The position numbers were made by a program, and so were the translations under genes. From positions 1 to 64,000 of IMG/VR virus record IMGVR_UViG_3300044997_001199: a stretch of DNA of 64,000 bases; one strand, given 5' to 3'. This stretch comes from a virus. This document shows, one piece after another, positions 57,796 to 64,000 of the stretch (its first letter is position 1; each line of letters begins with the position of its first letter). Below the pieces are notes generated by a model. The model worked only from the letters and a program-made list of their open reading frames with translations, searched no databases and was not told the origin of the DNA.

Positions 57796-58446
57796 ATGGA
57801 CACGATTCAACAGTTGTTGGGCAGCAACTATTGCATGTTTTATCACCCTGGCTATCCTGTAGCACAACTGTCACCGGTACAAACTCTAGACCGGGTGATA
57901 GTCACGGTAAATTATTGTTTGCAGACACAGGGACGCGATCTTTCCGTGTGGCATCATGGTGCACAGGACGAGATAGCTCGCTTGCTCTGGGTGAACTGGT
58001 TTTATCAACAGTTGGCCCAGGAGCCCATACGAAAACCCATTCTAGTGCACGAAGATCACAGCAAATTGATCGTGGACTGCGGCGATACTAGACTCATGGC
58101 AGTGAGTCTGCGCGATGCCAATGCTGCAGTGCCGGTTATGATCACTACGCGGTTGGATCAGACTGACCGGTACACTGACTGGATACAAATCTACTGCGCA
58201 GCAGATCTCATTTCTCTGCTGGACTTTGATCAGGAAAACTGTCAGATTTTTTATACACCAACTCAGTACGGGTCATCTCATGCAGTGTCGTGGCTGGAAA
58301 TCAGCGATCCCAGCACTGTGCATCATCTACACGACGTCGGTATGAGACTGAACATGATGCAAAATTATCTTGGCCAGCAATCAGTGGATTTTGTGTTTGG
58401 TTGGAAGTGGTGCGTGAGTCGCATTGAGTGGAGTCGGTATCAATGA
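57796..58446 (+). CDS. Unknown protein between two glycosyltransferase-like genes
   Basis: 216 aa, alpha/beta with many aromatic residues (MDTIQQLLGSNYCMFYHPGYP, YTDWIQIYCAADLISLLDF, FVFGWKWCVSRIEWSRY). No motif recognised. Its stop overlaps the next start by four bases (58443-58446). Presumably acts with its neighbours. Confidence 0.55.
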   Translation: MDTIQQLLGSNYCMFYHPGYPVAQLSPVQTLDRVIVTVNYCLQTQGRDLSVWHHGAQDEIARLLWVNWFYQQLAQEPIRKPILVHEDHSKLIVDCGDTRLMAVSLRDANAAVPVMITTRLDQTDRYTDWIQIYCAADLISLLDFDQENCQIFYTPTQYGSSHAVSWLEISDPSTVHHLHDVGMRLNMMQNYLGQQSVDFVFGWKWCVSRIEWSRYQ

Positions 58447-59414
58447 TTGACTATTCTGTGTTTTTTAATCGTGTGTTGACCAAGGCTGGGTTTGATCTCG
58501 TGGCCGAATACAATTGTTATAATGTTGGATACGACACAGATCAGGGCTGGCCAATGAAATTGCCCGATGTGGATTTTGGCTCAAATACCTTGTTGCTGTT
58601 GCATTTTCAGGATTTTGTTACACGAACTGATCGCGGTGTATTGGAACTGCTGCGTGTGGAACAGCACTATGGTGACCGGGCCGCACAAGTTCTGGTAACC
58701 TATTGGCCACACAGACTTCAACATTACTACACAGGGCCTGTGAATCTCATTGAGTTCAACAGTCACGAATATGCCATCATACAGAATTTAAAACAGTGCC
58801 AAACAGCATGGTATCCAAGGTTACAAGCGTCGCGGCCAGTGGCCTGGCAGTCGTTGAACGGTCGAAAATGTCCGCATCGTCAACGCGTCTGCAGGGTGTT
58901 GTCAACCTGGCCCAACGGAGTGCTGAGTCTCGGAGATTGTGTGTCCCTAGACCAATGGCCATATTCCACCTATCGAGGTGGCACTACCAACGAAGACAAC
59001 TACCTGCGCCTGATAGAAACATATGGCAGTTGTGCCGTGAATATCGTGACCGAAACACAGTATGATCGGGCACCGGGCATCATAACTGAAAAGACTATAT
59101 TTGCCATGCTGTCAGAACAGATTCCTGTGATAGTTGGTTATCCAGGCGTCGTGGCAGATTGCCAGGATCTAGGATTCGACATGTTCACTGATGTGGTCGA
59201 CACTGCCTATGATTATGCACCCAATGACACACGTGTGGAGCTTGCCTTGGAACTCAATCGCAATCTCATATTAGGCCTAAAGGACCTCGATGCTTACCGA
59301 CTACGGCTCAGGTGCCAGCGTGAATTTTTGCTTGACTACTATCCAAACCTGCTTGAATACAGATTCACCATCGCCGTGGAGTCATTGGCCAGATCGTGGC
59401 CCGGTATTAGATAG
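58443..59414 (+). CDS. Phage protein with glycosyltransferase-like C-terminal motif (2)
   Basis: 323 aa from ATG 58443. The C-terminal half NIVTETQYDRAPGIITEKTIFAMLSEQIPVIVGYPGVVADCQDLGFDMFTDVVDTAYD repeats the EKT...P...G...LGFD pattern of the gene at 56719, then RVELALELNRNLILGLKD. The pattern matches phage proteins related to exostosin-like transferases. It converges with the minus-strand cluster and overlaps its last gene by 33 bp. Confidence 0.6.
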   Translation: MIDYSVFFNRVLTKAGFDLVAEYNCYNVGYDTDQGWPMKLPDVDFGSNTLLLLHFQDFVTRTDRGVLELLRVEQHYGDRAAQVLVTYWPHRLQHYYTGPVNLIEFNSHEYAIIQNLKQCQTAWYPRLQASRPVAWQSLNGRKCPHRQRVCRVLSTWPNGVLSLGDCVSLDQWPYSTYRGGTTNEDNYLRLIETYGSCAVNIVTETQYDRAPGIITEKTIFAMLSEQIPVIVGYPGVVADCQDLGFDMFTDVVDTAYDYAPNDTRVELALELNRNLILGLKDLDAYRLRLRCQREFLLDYYPNLLEYRFTIAVESLARSWPGIR

Positions 59415-59753
59415 GAATTTTTCTAGATCCCCGTACAGTGTAAGCATCATGGCCTCTCGACTGCCAAACAGAGATAACTGGACCGGCCTTTTTGTTTGCA
59501 AATAGTATGCACAGGTCATGCGTCGATCCAGATCAAGCAAAACCTTGGGTTTTCGTGCCAGGCCAGCATCTAGATCAAAACTGTAAAACTCAACATTGAT
59601 TTCCAACAGGTACCTATGGGCAAATGCGGTCAGTCTGAGGCCATCGCTGCTGCGCTGATCATACCACCAGGCCTCCTCGACTTCGGCACAGGTCAGATCT
59701 TGTTGTTGGGCAACATCTTGTATGATTTTTTTGAATGCGGACCGGTTGGTCAC
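59382..59753 (-). CDS. Conserved small T4-like protein, unknown
   Basis: 123 aa. SAFKKIIQDVAQQQDLTCAEVEEAWWYDQRSSDGLRLTAFAHRYLLE is helical with a conserved GLRLT, followed by FYSFDLDAGLARKPKVLLDLDRRMTCAYYL. No enzymatic motif. Its ATG overlaps the stop of the upstream gene by four bases. Confidence 0.55.
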   Translation of the reverse strand: MTNRSAFKKIIQDVAQQQDLTCAEVEEAWWYDQRSSDGLRLTAFAHRYLLEINVEFYSFDLDAGLARKPKVLLDLDRRMTCAYYLQTKRPVQLSLFGSREAMMLTLYGDLEKFLSNTGPRSGQ

Positions 59754-60040
59754 GGGGCGGTCACAGTGGTACCTTGATTGAGTAGTACCACGGTAAACTG
59801 ATCGGTTTTGAACCGTGCATTGAGCTTGCGAGCAAGATTGTGTGCATGCCCAGGATTGCTGAACGAAACTTTTTTGTATTTGGGACCAGGATACTGTGTG
59901 AGCATGTTTCCGATCTTGAGATTGATGGGCTGACCTTGATAAAAAACCGCCCAGATTCCTTCACTGGCCAGCACCTGCTCGGTGCGATAGGTCTGACGAT
60001 CGGTCTGTTCGATTAAAACTCGTGGCTTGGGTCTGCTCAT
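59750..60040 (-). CDS. Conserved small T4-like protein, unknown
   Basis: 96 aa, basic. RTEQVLASEGIWAVFYQGQPINLKIGNMLTQYPGPKYKKVSFSNPGHAHNLARKLNARFKTDQFTVV forms a compact alpha/beta domain common in aquatic T4-like phages. The positive charge suggests nucleic-acid contact. Part of the leftward cluster. Confidence 0.55.
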   Translation of the reverse strand: MSRPKPRVLIEQTDRQTYRTEQVLASEGIWAVFYQGQPINLKIGNMLTQYPGPKYKKVSFSNPGHAHNLARKLNARFKTDQFTVVLLNQGTTVTAP

Positions 60041-60070
60041 TCGGAATCTCCGAACATTATTTATGGCAAC

Positions 60071-60283
60071 CTACGAGTCTTGGAACGAGCCCCCTTGTAT
60101 TTCTATGATCATGGGTTCCGCGGCCGCAGTGTTTTGGTCGCGCAGTTGTTCCAGGGTCAACAGCAGTTTTGTAATATCACTGTGCAGATCCTTGGCATCT
60201 CGCAGTGAAATCTGTAGATCACGCTGTCCGCGAGCTTCGGCGGATTTGATACTGTCAATGAATCGATTGATGTGTAAACTCAT
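60071..60283 (-). CDS. Small coiled-coil phage protein
   Basis: 70 aa from ATG 60283. SLHINRFIDSIKSAEARGQRDLQISLRDAKDLHSDITKLLLTLEQLRDQ is one long amphipathic helix, followed by a short strand. The family is common in T4-like aquatic phages. Function unknown. Confidence 0.55.
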   Translation of the reverse strand: MSLHINRFIDSIKSAEARGQRDLQISLRDAKDLHSDITKLLLTLEQLRDQNTAAAEPMIIEIQGGSFQDS

Positions 60284-60399
60284 TGATTGGCCTATAGAAA
60301 AGGATCTAACATCGGGGGTTGCCAGCGCGGGGGCAATTGAATTGTTCCTCATTGAATCCTACAGTATACTGCCCGGATGCAGTCATAAATTGTGCTTGA

Positions 60400-60846
60400 T
60401 CACTGAATGGATTCACGTGCTTGCTCTCGGTCATGGTATGGTCCCCGGAACGGATATCGTTCCAACACAATGAGTTTGGGATTGCGCTCAATGCGCCAGG
60501 TACGATTTTGTTGTATGGCATACCACCCAGCGGCAACCCAACTTTTGCTTTTCGTGGTCTTGGTAAACAGTGGCAGTCGATGGCGCACACTCCACATGGC
60601 ATTGTGAGCACGGCAACCCGCATCGTATCCATGTACCAGGGTGGGTTTTTGTGGTGTAAATCGTTGCGGAGGAATGAATTCAATTTCAGTATCGCAACGT
60701 ATCATGGGCATGGTCTTGAAACGACTGACTCGATCTCGTAGTTTGACCACATAACCTTCACCGTCGGCCTCCACTTGACCGATCTTGCGGCCGTCTTCCT
60801 TGAGAATCCAAAAACGATTGGCTATCACTGGTTTGGCTTCAATCAT
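60400..60846 (-). CDS. Conserved T4-like protein, unknown
   Basis: 148 aa. VIANRFWILKEDGRKIGQVEADGEGYVVKLRDRVSRFKTMPMI and LVHGYDAGCRAHNAMWSVRHRLPLFTKTTKSKSWVAAGWYAIQQNRTWR are a signature block found in most aquatic T4-like phages. Basic and beta-rich. It overlaps the RNase H stop by four bases. Function unknown. Confidence 0.65.
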   Translation of the reverse strand: MIEAKPVIANRFWILKEDGRKIGQVEADGEGYVVKLRDRVSRFKTMPMIRCDTEIEFIPPQRFTPQKPTLVHGYDAGCRAHNAMWSVRHRLPLFTKTTKSKSWVAAGWYAIQQNRTWRIERNPKLIVLERYPFRGPYHDREQARESIQ

Positions 60847-61856
60847 GCAACAATCTCCTCTATCAGTGTACCGCTATAGGATTGGTTGAGCCAGCGACCA
60901 AACTGTTCGGCGCTGTCACTGCAACGTGTGAGTTCGTAACGACCGCAGAATTTCAGGAAGTGGCTGCCGACCTGGCCGCAGTCTTGTCTGCTGATCTGCT
61001 CGCGTATGGCACTGTCCACTGCTTGTTTGATGTCCTGAGGCTGTGCAGTGAGATCAATCAGCACACGGTTGCGTTCATAGTCATCCAGCACACGATGTTC
61101 GTTGCCATCGTGGTCAGTCCATCGCTGCAGCATGAGATTGTTCCAGGCATAGCCTCGCTTGTTTTTGTCAGCAAAGGCTTCGCGCAGACCAATTCGATTG
61201 CGGGTACTGTGTTCACGCACACCGGGATATGCGCTGAACACATTGTCACTGACATCACCGCGCATGCATTTTTCGAACAACAACCAGGCAGGATCGGGCG
61301 TGGTCTTGGGCATATTGGTTTTTTTGTCTAGCACTGGCTCCAAGCGTTCATTGAATATACCCTCTATGGTCAGCAGTTCGTCGGTGATACCATTGAACTG
61401 AGTGACATTGGGTGCCAACAGTTGCACAAAGTCGGTGTCGCTGCTGACAATCACATGACTGTCAGCAGGATGCAGCGCGATCCAACGAGCAATGATATCA
61501 TCTGCTTCGGCAGTAGGATGACGTATTACCGAACAGTTGGTTCGTGTGCGCAGATATTCTGTAAATACAACGTACATTTCCCAAAACAAACGATCTTCCT
61601 CGGCTTCGATTTCGGTCAGTGCAGCACGAGCTGCTGCTCGATCCTTTTTGTACGGAGCATAGAAATCCTTGCGCCACGAGCGACCTTCCAGAGCAAAGAT
61701 CACATGGTCGGGCTGAAAACGCCGAGCCACCTTGTTGATAGCCATGAGTGTGACATGCAGTGCAAATCCGAGTTTGGTCCAGGGATCCGATGCTCGGTGA
61801 GCACTGTGTCGTGCCCGGAAAAACATGTTTGCAGTGTCAATTGATAGATATTGCAT
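60843..61856 (-). CDS. rnh: RNase H / 5'-3' exonuclease, T4 Rnh-like
   Basis: 337 aa from ATG 61856. FEN-family acidic residues are visible: YLSIDTANMFFR (Asp7), VIFALEGRSWRKDFYAPYKKDR, a TAEADDIIARW pair and VSSDTDFVQLL, then a helix-hairpin-helix region around GDVSDNVFSAYPGV. T4 Rnh removes RNA primers and flaps from lagging strands. The longer frame to 61934 lies within the neighbouring gene and is not used. Length is close to T4 Rnh (305 aa). Confidence 0.88.
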   Translation of the reverse strand: MQYLSIDTANMFFRARHSAHRASDPWTKLGFALHVTLMAINKVARRFQPDHVIFALEGRSWRKDFYAPYKKDRAAARAALTEIEAEEDRLFWEMYVVFTEYLRTRTNCSVIRHPTAEADDIIARWIALHPADSHVIVSSDTDFVQLLAPNVTQFNGITDELLTIEGIFNERLEPVLDKKTNMPKTTPDPAWLLFEKCMRGDVSDNVFSAYPGVREHSTRNRIGLREAFADKNKRGYAWNNLMLQRWTDHDGNEHRVLDDYERNRVLIDLTAQPQDIKQAVDSAIREQISRQDCGQVGSHFLKFCGRYELTRCSDSAEQFGRWLNQSYSGTLIEEIVA

Positions 61857-62568
61857 CGGCGGTATCCAGTAGTTTGTTATCTTTGATATATTGTAATAGA
61901 AACTCTGCCCAAAAGCAATGGGCCGCGGGTCCAAAATGCCAACTGTTTGGATTCACCGTTGAGAATCCGGCATGACGTAAAATATAATCATAGGTGCCCC
62001 GGTCATTGTAAGGGCTGATATAAAATAGCCCCCAATCATGACGATCTGCGATCGAAGCAAAATGACTGTTGCCATTGAAAAACACATGTGGAATCGATTG
62101 CTGTGTTAGTTCCTGATGAAACTGCCAGATCTCTTGGTGCGCTCGTTGAGTGCATTGTTCCCAATCCACCTCGGCCACAAATTTTTTGTACCTTTGTTGA
62201 TGGTCAGACGGAACATGGTCGATACCTGATGCATTGACTTGCCACCATTGGTCGTTGATCCACCATTCCTGGCGTTCCCACGTGCTCCATTGTATGACCA
62301 TGAACGTGCGATCCAGCAGGTCAGGGTTGTTGACGATCCAGTCACGAGTGGTACGCATGGTTCTGTAATTGCTGCCGGCGCTTTCGGCATCACAGTGCAG
62401 AACGGCGCCCAACCAATTGGCCAGTTTGCATCCGTAACTGGCCCTGAGATTGTCAGGATGAGGCTGACGGCCCAGCTCCCAGTGTATACCGTCATCCTCT
62501 GCAAACACATGCGGAGTCACTGATTCGGCCGCGGCCGAATGGCTGTCACCGTTGACATAGAGATGCAT
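61837..62568 (-). CDS. SGNH-hydrolase-like protein (second paralogue)
   Basis: 243 aa. LYVNGDSHSAAAE carries the block I GDS; CDAESAGSNYRTMRT and FMVIQWSTWERQEWW are blocks II and III; C-terminal DRGTYDYILRHAGFSTVNPNSWHFGPAAHCFWAEFL ends in the HFG..H catalytic-His pattern. Compared with the protein at 13933 this copy retains a standard catalytic set. Substrate unknown, possibly acetyl groups on polysaccharide. Confidence 0.75.
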   Translation of the reverse strand: MHLYVNGDSHSAAAESVTPHVFAEDDGIHWELGRQPHPDNLRASYGCKLANWLGAVLHCDAESAGSNYRTMRTTRDWIVNNPDLLDRTFMVIQWSTWERQEWWINDQWWQVNASGIDHVPSDHQQRYKKFVAEVDWEQCTQRAHQEIWQFHQELTQQSIPHVFFNGNSHFASIADRHDWGLFYISPYNDRGTYDYILRHAGFSTVNPNSWHFGPAAHCFWAEFLLQYIKDNKLLDTADAISIN

Positions 62569-62574
62569 GGTCTC

Positions 62575-63033
62575 TTACTTTTTTTCGGCCGCAGCCACAC
62601 GCTTTCTCAGGCTGCTGGAACTAAAGCTATGATCTCTAGTATTAAATATCAATTCAATACCACGTTGTATGCATATGTTACGCCCGGTAAATTCACGATC
62701 CTGGTATTCTACTCCCAGGATACGCACATCAATGGGCAGAGTCAACAAGATGTCTTCGAGATCTTTTTCGGTCTGGTAGACCACGATTTCGTCCACATAG
62801 CGAGTGGCACTGAGCTGTATCTGGCGTTCCACTATGCTCTGCACCGGCGGATTCTTGGAATCGGGACGATCAATGGTGGGATCGGTCTGCAGGCCTGCTA
62901 TGAGGTAGTCGCAGTGATTGCGAGCTTCGGCCAGCATGGCAATGTGTCCAGCATGCAGCAAATCAAAGGTGCTGAAAGTAATACCTATGGTATTGCCACG
63001 ATCTTTGAGATCCCGTACTCGATTGAAGATCAT
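62575..63033 (-). CDS. Cytidylyltransferase-like nucleotidyltransferase
   Basis: 152 aa. ITFSTFDLLHAGHIAMLAEARNHCDYLIAGLQTDP includes the HxGH nucleotide-binding motif (residues 27-30), with RILGVEYQDREFTGR and a C-terminal FSSSSLRKRV in place of ISTSxLR. Family members are glycerol-3-phosphate or sugar-phosphate cytidylyltransferases. The product could feed phage glycosylation. ATGA overlap with the next gene. Confidence 0.85.
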   Translation of the reverse strand: MIFNRVRDLKDRGNTIGITFSTFDLLHAGHIAMLAEARNHCDYLIAGLQTDPTIDRPDSKNPPVQSIVERQIQLSATRYVDEIVVYQTEKDLEDILLTLPIDVRILGVEYQDREFTGRNICIQRGIELIFNTRDHSFSSSSLRKRVAAAEKK

Positions 63034-63422
63034 GATACCTCACTCCTGCCGTTGCCGATGTCCCGACTTTTGACATAGATACCTGAATTTTGCATGGCCT
63101 GATCCTGTTCCCAAGTCTCCATGACCACATGTCGACAGACATTTTGAAACCACTGATCTACCACATCCGAATCGGTTTTCCCTGCGTATCCAGCTCTCAA
63201 AAGATTGGCCACAAACTTTTCGTTCCAGTCCAGTTCAAACGCGCCCTGATGAGGATTGGCTGGATCAATGTCCAGTCTCAGTACCGCCACATAGGGCTCG
63301 CCTTGTTCCGTGGCCAATTCTCGGGCAGATTTTGCGGGTTTTTTTGTTTCGTCCCGAGGTTTTTCTTTGGTTTGCTGCGGTTCGCTGATTTTGTTGTTTC
63401 TCCAGAAATCAAATATTCCCAT
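63030..63422 (-). CDS. Conserved small T4-like protein, unknown
   Basis: 130 aa from ATG 63422, which shares TAATG with the QueE stop. A charged N-terminal linker (PQQTKEKPRDETKKPAKSARELATEQGEPYVAVLRLDIDP) precedes a compact domain with GAFELDWNEKFVANLLRAGYAGKTDSDVVDQWF. Conserved in aquatic T4-like phages. Function unknown. Confidence 0.6.
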   Translation of the reverse strand: MGIFDFWRNNKISEPQQTKEKPRDETKKPAKSARELATEQGEPYVAVLRLDIDPANPHQGAFELDWNEKFVANLLRAGYAGKTDSDVVDQWFQNVCRHVVMETWEQDQAMQNSGIYVKSRDIGNGRSEVS

Positions 63423-64000
63423 TATCGTCCCCACCCGTTGCCCCAGATATCTACATGCAGCCGAGGCGAATACCAATGACCTCTGCGCAGAGCCTCGTCG
63501 GCCACATTGATACGATTGTCATCGTACACAGACACCACACCTCCTACCGGCATCACACACACCGGACCTCTAAATCCTGCTGTCCGATATTCTTCCACGG
63601 CTCGATCCACTTCGTCAAAGTCTGCTGTGTGTGCTACCACAAACTTGAGATAGGTCATACCCACAGTTTCGTATTCCACTATGATCTGTGGCTTGATGGC
63701 ATCTTCCCAACGTTCGCCGCTCACTGTGAGTTTTGGGCTCACCGAAAAAGTGATTTCTCTGCGACCCCGACAGGTGGTATTTAGATATCGTCGGAAATCA
63801 TCATGCAACGATTGTGTGCCATTGGTTTCAAATGTGATCTGCTGTAGGTCCTGCATGCGATCATGTTCAAACAATTCCACATAGGCCCGCTGCCATCCCA
63901 GCAACGGTTCCCCGCCAGTGATCACTAGATGCACGGGATTGCCATTGGGTTGCAGCCAGCGATTATTTGGCACGAGCGCCAACATGCGGTCCACGATTTC
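63422..64000 (-). CDS. queE: 7-carboxy-7-deazaguanine synthase QueE (5' end outside window)
   Basis: C-terminal about 190 residues of a radical SAM enzyme. VHLVITGGEPLLGWQ is the SAM-binding GGE motif, followed by ITFETNGTQ, ITFSVSPKLTVSGERW and a terminal LHVDIWGNGWGR, all typical of QueE. The CxxxCxxC site lies beyond the window. It makes 7-carboxy-7-deazaguanine, the precursor of preQ0, queuosine and the 7-deazaguanine bases by which some phages protect DNA. Whether this phage modifies DNA cannot be told from the visible genes. Confidence 0.9.
   Translation of the reverse strand, partial: EIVDRMLALVPNNRWLQPNGNPVHLVITGGEPLLGWQRAYVELFEHDRMQDLQQITFETNGTQSLHDDFRRYLNTTCRGRREITFSVSPKLTVSGERWEDAIKPQIIVEYETVGMTYLKFVVAHTADFDEVDRAVEEYRTAGFRGPVCVMPVGGVVSVYDDNRINVADEALRRGHWYSPRLHVDIWGNGWGR

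Overview
The window is dominated by a large T4-like (tailed, contractile-tail myovirus) genome. It carries recognisable homologues of T4 gp13, gp14, gp15, gp16, gp17, gp18, gp19, gp4, gp32, UvsX, UvsY, dNMP kinase (gp1) and RNase H, in the diverged form typical of aquatic T4-like phages. This is supported by a glycine/asparagine-repeat tail-fibre locus, TAAATA late-promoter cores, small overlapping early genes, homing-endonuclease remnants and a metabolic cargo of aquatic-phage type (AdoMet decarboxylase, GDP-mannose dehydratase, Nudix, PRTase, QueE, radical SAM proteins). The host is not proven. The left edge carries the 3' end of an NAD-dependent formate dehydrogenase and a c-type cytochrome, which points to a methylotrophic or formate-using proteobacterium as gene donor or host. 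An assembly junction near 1.0-1.3 kb cannot be excluded.

Layout. 1-1.3 kb: formate dehydrogenase tail, palindromic repeat, cytochrome c. 1.4-7.1 kb: secreted nuclease, TPR-glycosyltransferase, virion proteins and a first tail fibre. 7.1-13.8 kb: Nudix, gp15, GIY-YIG endonuclease, gp14-like, a radical SAM protein and gp13. 13.9-22.8 kb: SGNH-like protein, dNMP kinase, HNH protein, tail sheath, tail tube, tube-like protein, gp4, gp16. 22.2-27.9 kb: head-associated proteins, several with T4-style capsid-targeting N-termini. 28-35 kb: tail-fibre paralogue array. 35-42.4 kb: twitch radical SAM protein, terminase large subunit, gp32, UvsX, UvsY. 42.4-45 kb: GDP-mannose dehydratase and glycosyltransferases. 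45-48.6 kb: seven tRNAs, TilS, DksA-like protein, 2OG oxygenase, AdoMet decarboxylase, two more tRNAs and a circularly permuted tmRNA. 49-51.4 kb: GC-rich type III methyltransferase with a truncated restriction gene. 51.4-56.7 kb: small early genes interrupted by an RTX/VCBS gene. 56.7-64 kb: three possible sugar-processing genes, then nucleic-acid and cofactor genes ending in QueE.

The most striking element is a phage-encoded translation kit. A tRNA array has its own near-consensus promoter (TTGACA-18-TATAAT) and includes a CAT-anticodon tRNA next to a tRNA(Ile)-lysidine synthase gene. A tmRNA gene lies nearby whose acceptor half precedes its coding half (two-piece architecture). It has a 7-bp acceptor helix, an intervening segment closed by an 11-bp inverted repeat, and a predicted degradation tag ending LAA. 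Promoters fall into two visible classes: sigma70-like TTGACC/17/TACAAT-type before early genes, and TAAATA cores before virion genes, several lying only 4-7 nt from the start codon.
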